Below, piece by piece: positions 55,099-63,278 of a DNA stretch of 64,000 nt. The DNA comes from Opitutales bacterium (GTDB taxonomy: Bacteria; Verrucomicrobiota; Verrucomicrobiia; Opitutales; Opitutaceae). Below the pieces are notes generated by a model. The model saw only the letters and a list, made by a program, of their open reading frames with translations, was not told the DNA's origin and ran no database searches. Position 1 is the first letter of the stretch. Each line of letters opens with the position of its first letter. The DNA is taken from positions 1 through 64,000 of the forward strand of contig JABITN010000171.1 in assembly GCA_018700525.1 (NCBI GenBank), given 5' to 3'. A program made the translations under genes and the position numbers.

Positions 55099-55605
55099 CT
55101 ATTTTGCACGGTGACCGCCACCACCGACGTAATCGATTTCCTTCAAGCCTGGTCCGAAGACTTCATAAGACCGACCGAAGCCAAGGACAAGCCTGCCTTC
55201 AATCGGGTTTAGTTGAAAAAGGTCGAAGTCAACATACGACTTAAGCGAGCTCATGATTTCTCCATGTCGTTCTTCCATCGCTGCGATTCCCTCCAGCCAA
55301 ACCTCCGAGTCACGCTCCAGTACCTTGGCTTCGCAATCGATTGTTAGGCGCTTTCGAGCGAAAAGGTTCTCCGCGACTGACTCGTCTTCGATTAACATCA
55401 CGCTCGCCTTTCCGGAGCGACGGATCTGCGAAGTATGCTTTGCCATTGAGCTGATGTATACGTGACACCGTCGTTCTGCATCTACGTAAACCGGAGCGTA
55501 ACTGGACAACGGGTCCCCTTTAGAACTAACGGAGCCGAGAACTGCCGACTTCACTGTCCCGATCAAAGACTCCATTTCTTCTAACGCTTTTTTAAATTCT
55601 TCCAT
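55099..55605 (-). CDS. Pyridoxamine 5'-phosphate oxidase/HugZ-like family protein
   Basis: 168 aa from the ATG at 55605 (an alternative six codons upstream). It has the split-barrel FMN-binding fold: SAVLGSVSSKGDPLSSYAPV, YISSMAKHTSQIRRSGKASV, MLIEDESVAENLFARKRLTI, and the HugZ/HutZ-like end FDLFQLNPIEGRLVLGFGRS. HugZ proteins degrade or store haem; other members only bind flavin. The C-terminal GGGGHR stretch resembles the HugZ haem-contact tail. It follows the THUMP-like methyltransferase by 21 bases, so the three minus-strand genes form an operon. Confidence 0.83.
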   Translation of the reverse strand: MEEFKKALEEMESLIGTVKSAVLGSVSSKGDPLSSYAPVYVDAERRCHVYISSMAKHTSQIRRSGKASVMLIEDESVAENLFARKRLTIDCEAKVLERDSEVWLEGIAAMEERHGEIMSSLKSYVDFDLFQLNPIEGRLVLGFGRSYEVFGPGLKEIDYVGGGGHRAK

Positions 55606-55626
55606 AATAAGGTTCTTCTCCACAAC

Positions 55627-56817
55627 TTACTGTACTCGGTCGCACTTGAGCAACAGTCGCTGCTCCGATGCATCTGTCGTTCCGATGGCAAACCAGTCAC
55701 CGCCGTCGCCAAGCTTGAGTTTTCGCTTCAAGGCGTCGCTGGTTATACCCGCATTCCGAGCGAAGGTATTCGCTTTCCCATCAGGGAAAAGCGTCCGAGC
55801 GACTTTCGATCGAATCTCCCCAGTATCCACTATTTCAAACACGCGTCCAGGAAACTGCTCACGCAGTTCGTCCGATGTATAAAATCGCGTTCTCGGGTGG
55901 AGCGCCGGCAAGCACATCGATTTTCCGAACGCCTTAAACGCGCCAGCTTTCATGATAGACGCATTGGGTTCGTACAAATAATGCCCGCATTTTACGAATT
56001 CTCCGACAAGAGCTTTTTCCTCGGATCGCAAAAATGTAAAACGATCCCAATGACCGCTGGATCGCTCATTAACACACGTTATTTTCGCTTCATCCTTATA
56101 AGCATCTTCGGCTACGCAAAAGGTTTCTTTGCATTCATTGGCAACCGAAATGACGTGAATTTCTCGAATACTGCGAAGCTCGCTTCTAATCGAATCGATA
56201 TCCAATCCAGGCGATAGTTTAACAGCCACGCGTTTCGCTCGCTTTAGCAATTGCTCCCAAACCAGCGTAAGGTTCGGTTCGCATTCCGCCAATGCGGAAA
56301 CTTTCAAATCCCGACCGTCTCGTCGGGCAGGATCAACGTATAGTAAATCCAATTCTCCATCGTACGTATCCAACCATTCAAAACCATCTCCCGTAATGGT
56401 CTCCACAATCGACGTTTTCCCAAGCACTTCGACATTCGCCGAGACGATCTCCGATAGTTCCGCAGATCTCTCGATATGAAAAACACGTTCGAATTTTTTG
56501 GAAAACGCAAGCGCATCGACGCCCAACCCGCCCGTCAAATCCGCCATGGTACCGCCTTCGAACAATCCCGCCTTATAGTCAGCGGCAGTTTCGGACGAGC
56601 ATTGCTCCAACGAAAGGCTTCCGGGGAAAACAACATCGTCGTTGCCATGCCAAGTCGGCAGCTTTTTCTGAATACGTTGGCGGGCTTTTACTTGCCGAGC
56701 GATAAACGCCATCGGCAGATCCGAATACCGTTTCGACTGCAAGGCCAAGGTTTCCGGATTTTCATCGGCATGTTCGCGAATGAATGCTTTAATCTCAGGA
56801 TTCAGCAAACCCATCAA
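55627..56817 (-). CDS. Class I SAM-dependent methyltransferase with THUMP-like C-terminal domain
   Basis: 396 aa. The SAM-binding motif MADLTGGLGVDALAFSKKFE is followed by VFHIERSAELSEIVSANVEV and LLYVDPARRDGRDLKV, the active-site-like DPAR segment. N-terminal residues about 1-90 are helical (FIREHADENPETLALQSKRY). The C terminus matches the THUMP-like domain of this family. Members occur widely in Bacteroidetes and Verrucomicrobia; an RNA substrate is suspected but unproven. It overlaps the SDR gene before it by four bases. Confidence 0.85.
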   Translation of the reverse strand: MMGLLNPEIKAFIREHADENPETLALQSKRYSDLPMAFIARQVKARQRIQKKLPTWHGNDDVVFPGSLSLEQCSSETAADYKAGLFEGGTMADLTGGLGVDALAFSKKFERVFHIERSAELSEIVSANVEVLGKTSIVETITGDGFEWLDTYDGELDLLYVDPARRDGRDLKVSALAECEPNLTLVWEQLLKRAKRVAVKLSPGLDIDSIRSELRSIREIHVISVANECKETFCVAEDAYKDEAKITCVNERSSGHWDRFTFLRSEEKALVGEFVKCGHYLYEPNASIMKAGAFKAFGKSMCLPALHPRTRFYTSDELREQFPGRVFEIVDTGEIRSKVARTLFPDGKANTFARNAGITSDALKRKLKLGDGGDWFAIGTTDASEQRLLLKCDRVQ

Positions 56818-57572
56818 TGAAACCCTGGGCTCACAGTAATTCCTCCATCCACGACCACCGTTTGACCTATCATGTAGCTATTCAGATCCGAAACCAAAAA
56901 AGCGGCAAAACGAGCGATTTCAATTTCATCACCCATCCGCCCCATTGGAACGATTTCCGCAAGACTGCGGCGACGTTCCTCGCTCAACATCGACTTGGTC
57001 ATATCGGTCAAAATAAACCCTGGAGCAATCGCATTTACTACAATTCCTTCGCGAGCTAACTCAAGGGCAACCGAACGCGTAATTCCCGCAAGTCCCGATT
57101 TCGTAGCCGTGTAGCAGTGACGATTGGGACGACCGATCACTCCGAACAATGAACTTACATTCAGGATACGCCCCTGCGTACAGGCGTTCTTCATAACCTT
57201 TGTCGCCGCACGCATCAATTTCATGGGCGTGGTTAGATTCACTTCCATCACGCGATCCCAATCTTCGTCCAGTAATCCATCCACCGAATCGACCTGATTG
57301 ATGCCGGCGTTGTTTACCAGGATATCAAGTTTCGGCAAATCCAAGATTCGAGCCTGACATTCAGCGACACTTTCGCGGCTCGTTGCATCCATCTGCCAAT
57401 ATTCCTTGGTTTCGCCAGAAGCCACATCACAAAATCGCTTCGTCCCCGTATAGATCACCCGCGCGCCCAGCTCACTCAACAGGTCGGCAATCGAGCGACC
57501 AATACCCCTGGAAGATCCAGTCACAAGGGCGGTTTTGTCGGTAAAATCTATTGAACAGCCTATAATATCCAT
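56814..57572 (-). CDS. SDR family 3-oxoacyl-ACP reductase-like protein
   Basis: 252 aa from the ATG at 57572; the frame opens at 57704, but the first 44 residues are not SDR-like. It has VTGSSRGIGRSIADLL (TGxxxGIG), ILVNNAGINQVD, catalytic Ser in LNVSSLFGVIG and YTATKSGLAG (YxxxK), and the C-terminal IGQTVVVDGGITV. NADP(H)-dependent reduction of a 3-oxoacyl or sugar substrate is expected. It overlaps the THUMP-like gene and shares the intergenic region 57573-57813 with a divergent tctC. Confidence 0.9.
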   Translation of the reverse strand: MDIIGCSIDFTDKTALVTGSSRGIGRSIADLLSELGARVIYTGTKRFCDVASGETKEYWQMDATSRESVAECQARILDLPKLDILVNNAGINQVDSVDGLLDEDWDRVMEVNLTTPMKLMRAATKVMKNACTQGRILNVSSLFGVIGRPNRHCYTATKSGLAGITRSVALELAREGIVVNAIAPGFILTDMTKSMLSEERRRSLAEIVPMGRMGDEIEIARFAAFLVSDLNSYMIGQTVVVDGGITVSPGFH

Positions 57573-57813
57573 TCGAGCAGTCTCACTGTCCGAGCCGAAA
57601 AGTGAATCAGAAAAACGAGAATTCGGGATTGCCGTACCAATTCTTATTGTGCCCGCGTGCAAATTCCACAGTCGACGTGTCAACAGAACTCGTAATCGCT
57701 CCACTCCCTAAGCGTTACATGTATCACCCATGATACGAGAACGGCATCCGGATAAACGTTGACCCCCGCCATTCAAGTTCGATCATCGAGGTTTCGCACC
57801 CTTTCCCAACTTT
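57573..57813. promoter_or_regulatory. Divergent promoter region, SDR operon and second tct operon
   Basis: 241 bases between opposed starts. There is an ATGTATCACCCATGATAC segment near 57719-57736 whose outer GTATCA/TGATAC bases are inverted repeats and could be an operator. No confident -35/-10 pair was seen. Confidence 0.35.
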
Positions 57814-58812
57814 ATGCGCGCGCTCAAACCAGTCGACAGTTACGATCCGCCACGAAACGCGACCAGACCCTCAAAACTGCTCGCTTGGGCAATCGCTGCA
57901 ATAGGACTCGCGCTCGCAGCCAATGCCCATTCCTACCCGGAGCGTCCTATTAAGATAATCGTGCCGACCAATGCCGGAGGAGAAGTCGATACGCTCGTTC
58001 GAATATTCCAGCGGGCATTTCAGGAAAACGACCTGCTTCCAGTCAAAACGGTAGTCGTCAATATGCCCGGAGCCGGCGGCACTTTGGGAACGCGTAAAAT
58101 CAAGGACTCGCGAGCTGATGGGTACACAATCGGCGTATGGACTCCCGGTATCGTTACATCGAAAGCGATGGGCATCGCCAAATACGACCACTCTTCCTTC
58201 GAGATCATCGGACGGACTGGTTATTCCGATCTTGGGTTTGGCGTAAACAGCGATTCCAAATTCAATTCCATTCAAGAGCTCATCGAACAATCCAAAGCCA
58301 ATCCCAAATCACTCCAAGTCGCCACGAATATAGGACTGCCCGTCCACTTAATTCCCTTAATGTTCGCCGAATCGGCAGGGACCGATTTCAAATTCATCCA
58401 GATTGGCGGAGGCTCCAAGCGGTTAAGTTCGATTCTCGGAGGACATACCGATATGGCGATGTTCTCGCTGCTCGCCTTCATCCAATACAAAGATGCTGGC
58501 ATCAAACCGCTCGTGGTTCTTTCAGAACAACGAACGTCGCTATTTCCCGATGTTCCAACCGCTAAGGAGATCGGAGTCGATTTGGTAATGCAAGATACAC
58601 GCATCTGGCTCGCTCCCAAAGGAACCCCTCCCGAACGTATCGAACTAATTGCGACAGCTCTACGCACGGCAATGGAATTACCGGAAGTAAAAAAGGAATT
58701 TAAAACGCTCGGGATCCATACCACTTTTGGCGATGCCGCCGAACTTCAGCCATTTCTTGACAATATGTTGGAGCGCGTCACTCCGCTCGTAGCCAAAGCC
58801 AGAGGACGATAG
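57814..58812 (+). CDS. Tripartite tricarboxylate transporter substrate-binding protein, TctC family
   Basis: 332 aa. A signal peptide (LLAWAIAAIGLALAANAHS, residues about 22-41) is followed by YPERPIKIIVPTNAGGEVDT, VNMPGAGGTLGTRKI, DGYTIGVWTPG, GHTDMAMFSL and LAPKGTPPERIEL, all TctC hallmarks. Unlike the copy at 4407 it has no lipobox, so it should be a soluble periplasmic protein. It leads a tctC-tctB-tctA operon, whose members are more distant from the first set than a recent duplication would give. Substrate unknown. Confidence 0.92.
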   Translation: MRALKPVDSYDPPRNATRPSKLLAWAIAAIGLALAANAHSYPERPIKIIVPTNAGGEVDTLVRIFQRAFQENDLLPVKTVVVNMPGAGGTLGTRKIKDSRADGYTIGVWTPGIVTSKAMGIAKYDHSSFEIIGRTGYSDLGFGVNSDSKFNSIQELIEQSKANPKSLQVATNIGLPVHLIPLMFAESAGTDFKFIQIGGGSKRLSSILGGHTDMAMFSLLAFIQYKDAGIKPLVVLSEQRTSLFPDVPTAKEIGVDLVMQDTRIWLAPKGTPPERIELIATALRTAMELPEVKKEFKTLGIHTTFGDAAELQPFLDNMLERVTPLVAKARGR

Positions 58813-58825
58813 TTCCGAATCGACT

Positions 58826-59302
58826 ATGCCCACCCGTTCCCAAAAACCAACATTAGATCTCTCCATTAGTGGAGTCCTAATCGCGCTTTCCGTATTCGTC
58901 CTTTGGGGAGTCAAAGAGATACCCCCACCCTTCTTCGACCCCATCGGCTCCGCAGCATTTCCGAAATATACCGCTTACATAATCATAGCCCTCGCGCTTG
59001 GCATTGCTCTACGGGCCAGCTTCGCGCTTCGCAATACGGTTGCCCCCTCCAAGGAGTCTTTTCGAGAAGAACCTCTCCTCGCAGTTTCGGTCGTCGCGCT
59101 TTCCGCTCTCTACACGCTTTCCATGCAGTTGGAACTGTTGAGTTTTCGCTGGGCTACCATCGTATTCATTTTCCTCTTAAGCACCGCTTTATCGAAATTC
59201 GAAAAACGCGTAATGATCATCAGCGCGGTCATCGGCTTCGTCTTTGGGTTCGGCGGCCAGTATTTATTTACCGAAGTCTTCTACATCGATCTTCCACAGT
59301 AG
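58826..59302 (+). CDS. Tripartite tricarboxylate transporter small permease, TctB family
   Basis: 158 aa with four membrane segments (LDLSISGVLIALSVFVLWGV; YTAYIIIALALGIALRASFA; LLAVSVVALSALYTLSM; VMIISAVIGFVFGFGGQYLF). PPPFFDPIGSAAFPKYTAY is the TctB motif after helix one and FYIDLPQ is the C terminus. It starts 13 bases after tctC and ends 13 bases before tctA. Confidence 0.88.
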   Translation: MPTRSQKPTLDLSISGVLIALSVFVLWGVKEIPPPFFDPIGSAAFPKYTAYIIIALALGIALRASFALRNTVAPSKESFREEPLLAVSVVALSALYTLSMQLELLSFRWATIVFIFLLSTALSKFEKRVMIISAVIGFVFGFGGQYLFTEVFYIDLPQ

Positions 59303-59315
59303 TCCGATAGCTAAT

Positions 59316-60821
59316 ATGGAAATCCTAAACGCCTTTCAATACGCACTATCTCCTTATCCCATGCTTTGGATCCTCATTGGCGTGGCGAGTGGGATATTCG
59401 TTGGCGCTATCCCTGGACTGGGCGGCGGTATGCTCATGGCGCTTACAGTTCCGCTCACGTTTTCGATGGATAGCACCCACGCGATATTACTGCTGATGGG
59501 TATGCATGTCGGTTCCGTAAGCGGCGGGCTCATTAGCGCAACTTTGCTCAAAATGCCTGGTACGCCGTCGGCCATGATGACTACTCTCGACGGCTACCCC
59601 ATGGCCCAAAAAGGACAACCCGGCAAGGCCCTCAGCCTGGGTATTGGAGCGTCGCTTTTCGGAGGTATCGTTTCGGGCATTTTCCTACTGGCGCTAGCTC
59701 CGCCACTATCGAGCTTTGCTCACAAGTTCGGACCGTGGGAATATTTTACAATGGTCCTAATGGCGCTGGTCCTCATCGCATCGATCACTCAAGGATCGAT
59801 GCTCAAGGGGCTCATGGCCGCCACGCTCGGATTGCTGGCCGCGATGCCAGGGCTCAACGAATCCGACGGTCAGCTTCGATTGACCTACGGCTTCGAAGCA
59901 ATGGACGACGGTTTCAATCTGCTTCCCGTTCTCTTAGGCATTTTCGTGATGAGCCAAATTATCAAGGACGCCCTGCAGATCAACAAAAAGGGCGTCAGTG
60001 TCGTCATGAAAAAGGGCGAACGCATTTTCCCGAAATTCCAAGAATGGAAAAAACACACCGTCAACATCCTGCGTTCTTCTTGCATCGGAACCTGGGTGGG
60101 AATCCTACCAGGGATTGGAGCCAGCATTTCTTCGATGGTCTCCTACGGCATTGCAAAAACTTTTAGCAAAACGCCCGAGAAATTCGGCACAGGCCACGAA
60201 GAAGGAATCGTCGCTGCAGAATCGGCCAACAACGCAAACGCAGGCGGTGCCCTCATCCCGCTCATAACCATCGGTATTCCAGGCGCGCCCGTCGACGCCA
60301 TCCTACTGGGAGCGATGATCATGCATCAGATACAACCGGGACCCCTCTTGTTCGAAACCAATGGTCCCCTCGTTTGGTCGCTCATGACCGGATACTTGGT
60401 AGCGAACCTCGTCATGTTTCTCATCATGGTATTCTCGGCCCGCTTTTTGGCCAAGGTCGTCACGATCAACCGGGCTTACCTCATTCCCATCGTTTTCGCC
60501 TTCTGCCTGATCGGCGCCTACGGTCCTTCCAACCGCATGTTCGATGTCTGGGTCGTCCTTGGTTTCGGCGTTCTCGGCTATTTCCTCGATCGAGCCAAAT
60601 TCCCGCTCGGTCCCTTCGTAATCGGATACGTCTTGGCGGGAATCATGGAATCCGAACTGCGTTCAGGACTCCAAATGTCGGAAGGTTCATTCGCTCCGAT
60701 GATCACTCGCCCCATAGCCGGGAGCTTCACTGTTATCGCGATCGCATTCCTCGCCTACTCTATTTATCAAGAATGGCGTTCGCGGACGCGCGTCAGTTCC
60801 GAGGACCTCTCCATTGATTAG
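59316..60821 (+). CDS. Tripartite tricarboxylate transporter permease, TctA family
   Basis: 501 aa from the ATG at 59316; the frame opens at 59244 but the first 24 residues overlap tctB and look like antisense noise. TctA motifs: ASGIFVGAIPGLGGGMLMAL, LKMPGTPSAMMTTLDGYPMA, a second-half GILPGIGASISSMVSYG and IGIPGAPVDAILLGAMIMHQ. About twelve helices. It completes the second Tct operon. Length is normal. Confidence 0.93.
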   Translation: MEILNAFQYALSPYPMLWILIGVASGIFVGAIPGLGGGMLMALTVPLTFSMDSTHAILLLMGMHVGSVSGGLISATLLKMPGTPSAMMTTLDGYPMAQKGQPGKALSLGIGASLFGGIVSGIFLLALAPPLSSFAHKFGPWEYFTMVLMALVLIASITQGSMLKGLMAATLGLLAAMPGLNESDGQLRLTYGFEAMDDGFNLLPVLLGIFVMSQIIKDALQINKKGVSVVMKKGERIFPKFQEWKKHTVNILRSSCIGTWVGILPGIGASISSMVSYGIAKTFSKTPEKFGTGHEEGIVAAESANNANAGGALIPLITIGIPGAPVDAILLGAMIMHQIQPGPLLFETNGPLVWSLMTGYLVANLVMFLIMVFSARFLAKVVTINRAYLIPIVFAFCLIGAYGPSNRMFDVWVVLGFGVLGYFLDRAKFPLGPFVIGYVLAGIMESELRSGLQMSEGSFAPMITRPIAGSFTVIAIAFLAYSIYQEWRSRTRVSSEDLSID

Positions 60822-60833
60822 AAACGCTAACGC

Positions 60834-61334
60834 GTGAATACGCTTCACATTATTGCCGGACTTCCCGCTTCGGGAAAAACCACCTACGGCCAAAGTCTCG
60901 CGAGGCGTTTGGACGCAGCGTTTCTGGATATCGACACGACCACCGAACCGATCGTCAAAGCGGGTTTACGATTGGCAGGACAAAATCCAGACGATCGAGA
61001 TAGCCCACTTTTCAAAGAGACTTTCCGTATTCCAATCTACGATACTCTTTTTCAAATCGCCCAAGAAAACCTGCAGCATATCGACGTCGTGTTGGTCGGT
61101 CCGTTCACCTCGGAAATACAGAACCCCAATTGGCCGGAAGCGCTTAACGAACGGTTTCAAGTCCCCATCGAAGTCCACTACGTTCGGTGCCTACCCGAAC
61201 AGCGGCGCCAGAGGATGCAGCAGCGAAACCAGGCCAGAGACGAAATGAAACTCGCCGATTGGGCTAAGCACCTCGCCTACTACCCAACCGAACTACGTCC
61301 AGCCTTCGAACATCATTTCGTCGATTCCAGCTAA
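60834..61334 (+). CDS. AAA family ATPase, predicted kinase
   Basis: 166 aa from a GTG start. The P-loop GLPASGKTTYG (residues 9-19) opens an AAA_33-type kinase, with DIDTTTEPIVKAG and VLVGPFTSE around Walker B and the lid-type RRQRMQQRNQARDEMKLADW. Such small proteins phosphorylate sugars, nucleosides or other small molecules; the partner is unknown. It is 12 bases after tctA on the same strand, so probably co-transcribed, and precedes trpE by 171 bases. Confidence 0.83.
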   Translation: MNTLHIIAGLPASGKTTYGQSLARRLDAAFLDIDTTTEPIVKAGLRLAGQNPDDRDSPLFKETFRIPIYDTLFQIAQENLQHIDVVLVGPFTSEIQNPNWPEALNERFQVPIEVHYVRCLPEQRRQRMQQRNQARDEMKLADWAKHLAYYPTELRPAFEHHFVDSS

Positions 61335-61487
61335 ACTGGCAGGGAGGCATCGTCGAGGCTACAACAGAGCCTAAATCAAAAACCAGGGTTCTGCGGCAGT
61401 CTCGGCAATGCTGCCTTACCCATCTCCAACGAAGGGCAAAGCGATTTTCGTAGACACGGGAGAGAGCCCGCGTAGCGTAGCGGCGTT

Positions 61488-61500
61488 AAATCAAGAGGAT
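61488..61500 (+). promoter_or_regulatory. Ribosome binding site of trpE
   Basis: TCAAGAGGA precedes the ATG at 61506 by about seven bases, one of the few strong Shine-Dalgarno sequences in the window, and fixes the trpE start. The preceding 150 bases have a GGCAG/CTGCC hairpin-like segment near 61394-61414; no Trp-rich leader ORF was found. Confidence 0.5.
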
Positions 61501-61505
61501 TTTCA

Positions 61506-63005
61506 ATGCCGCACGAACTACAGCCCAATATCGATCTCGAACGTTTCGAGGCTTTGTCCCTAGAAGGCAACCTCATCCCTGTCTATGCAGATATGATGGC
61601 GGATCTCGAAACCCCGGTCACTGCGTACGCCAAGCTCAAATCCGAAAGTCCCGCTTTTTTACTCGAATCGATCGAAGGCGGCGAACGCCTCTCGCGCTAC
61701 ACTTTCATCGCTTGCCGACCGCGCAAGATCATCAAAAGCTTCTGGGAGACCACGTTTATCGAAGAGCAAGGTGAGCCGACCAAAGAAATCCCCACTCCCG
61801 AAGATCCGCTCACGCTGATTCAGGACGAAATCGATCGCTATCACCCTATCGACTTCCCCGAGCTACCTCCATTCACTGGCGGAGCGGTCGGGTATCTTTC
61901 CTACGAATACATTTCCCGCGTCGAAAACACCGTTCCTCGCGCAAATACCAACTGCCATAGTTCGCCGCTTACTTACTACATGCTAGCCGATTCGATGGTC
62001 ATCTTCGATCGGGCGAAACAAATCATCCGCCTTTTGGTCAATGCACGCCTCGACGCCTACGATTCTCCCAAAGCCGCGTACGAAGCCGCTCTCGCGGAAT
62101 TACAGAGTCTTAAAGCAACGCTCGATTCGCCGAACATCGTAAGCCCAGCCTCCCTCGTCCCGCAGTCGGATATCAATATCCCCGACGGCAATTTCGTCAA
62201 AGAGGACTTCGAAGCGATGGTCGAGCAGTCTAAGGAGTACATTCGAGCCGGCGATATTTTCCAAGTCGTACTGAGCCAACGCTTCGAAAAGGATTTCGAG
62301 AAAAGTCCCCTCGATCTCTACCGAGCCCTTCGCACGGTAAATCCATCACCCTACATGTTTCTCCTCGAAGCAGATGGATTCTCCATCATCGGCGCCTCGC
62401 CTGAAGTTCACGTGAAGCTAACGGGCGACCAAGTGGAAATTCGCCCAATCGCAGGAACGCGCCATCGCGGCAAAACCGAAGCCGAGGATCTCGCTCTTGA
62501 AAAAGACCTGCTCGCCGACGAAAAGGAAAAAGCCGAGCACCTGATGTTAATCGACCTCGCTCGAAACGACATCGGTCGCGTTTGCCAATACGGCTCCGTC
62601 CACGTCCCCGACTACATGATTGTCGAGCGCTACTCGCACGTCATGCATATCGTTTCGCAGGTTGAAGGCCTAATTCGTCCTGACCAAAATGGGTTCGATT
62701 TGATGCGAGCAACCTTTCCCGCTGGTACCGTCAGCGGCGCTCCGAAGATCCGCGCCATGCAGATCATTTCCGAAAGCGAACCCGATCAACGCGAATTCTA
62801 TTCCGGCGCTCTCGGCTACTTCAGCTACAACGGTAATCTCGATTCCTGCATTACGCTTCGGACCGCCATGATAGCGGACAAAAAGGTAATCATCCAAGCC
62901 GGTGCTGGCATCGTAGCTGATTCCGTCCCGGAAGCCGAATACCAAGAAACGATTTTCAAAGCCTCCGCTTTGTTCAAAGCCGTTTCTCTAGCCGAATCGT
63001 TTTAG
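61506..63005 (+). CDS. trpE: Anthranilate synthase component I
   Basis: 499 aa. TrpE makes anthranilate from chorismate with glutamine supplied by TrpG. The N-terminal regulatory domain has TPVTAYAKLKSESPAFLLES with the LLES Trp-binding segment, RYTFIACRPRKI, and GGAVGYLSYEYI. The chorismate-binding domain has DIFQVVLSQRFEKDF, NPSPYMFLLEADGFSIIGAS, PIAGTRHRGKTEAED, LMLIDLARNDIGRVC, and TFPAGTVSGAPKIRAMQIIS. Length and motifs are complete, so feedback inhibition by Trp is expected. trpG is not in the window. Confidence 0.97.
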   Translation: MPHELQPNIDLERFEALSLEGNLIPVYADMMADLETPVTAYAKLKSESPAFLLESIEGGERLSRYTFIACRPRKIIKSFWETTFIEEQGEPTKEIPTPEDPLTLIQDEIDRYHPIDFPELPPFTGGAVGYLSYEYISRVENTVPRANTNCHSSPLTYYMLADSMVIFDRAKQIIRLLVNARLDAYDSPKAAYEAALAELQSLKATLDSPNIVSPASLVPQSDINIPDGNFVKEDFEAMVEQSKEYIRAGDIFQVVLSQRFEKDFEKSPLDLYRALRTVNPSPYMFLLEADGFSIIGASPEVHVKLTGDQVEIRPIAGTRHRGKTEAEDLALEKDLLADEKEKAEHLMLIDLARNDIGRVCQYGSVHVPDYMIVERYSHVMHIVSQVEGLIRPDQNGFDLMRATFPAGTVSGAPKIRAMQIISESEPDQREFYSGALGYFSYNGNLDSCITLRTAMIADKKVIIQAGAGIVADSVPEAEYQETIFKASALFKAVSLAESF

Positions 63006-63278
63006 GGTTCACTCTGAAAACGCGGGCTCTGTGGCACGATTTTTAGCGGTTCGTTTATAAATCCGGCGTGAATGCCGCAAGGCTCTGCTATCTACTTGGC
63101 TTTAGGCTTTTGCAGCTTCCAACTCAGGATTAAACTCCTCCTCGTAAATCGGTTTTGCTGCCTAGCCTGCCCACCCCCTTTTAGAGGTTTCGAATCCAAA
63201 TGAACTAATCGGAAACCTAAAGCGATTTGTTGGGGTCAAAGAAATCAGCAATCGAACACTCGAAGCCATTCTGAAGTT
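63006..63278. other. Intergenic region before the sigma factor gene
   Basis: 273 bases. On the minus strand a short frame reads KPIYEEEFNPELEAAKA and ends at TAA, which looks like the tail of some lost gene, but it is preceded by a stop within two codons. No terminator with a U-run was seen after trpE. No other signal was recognised. Confidence 0.35.

Noticed and set aside
61335-61505. Possible Trp leader or T-box before trpE
   Set aside because: No Trp-rich short ORF, no T-box sequence and no terminator could be found.
63110-63170. Minus-strand peptide KPIYEEEFNPELEAAKA ending at a stop
   Set aside because: Looks like a protein tail, but an in-frame stop lies just upstream and there is no room for a gene; too short to support.
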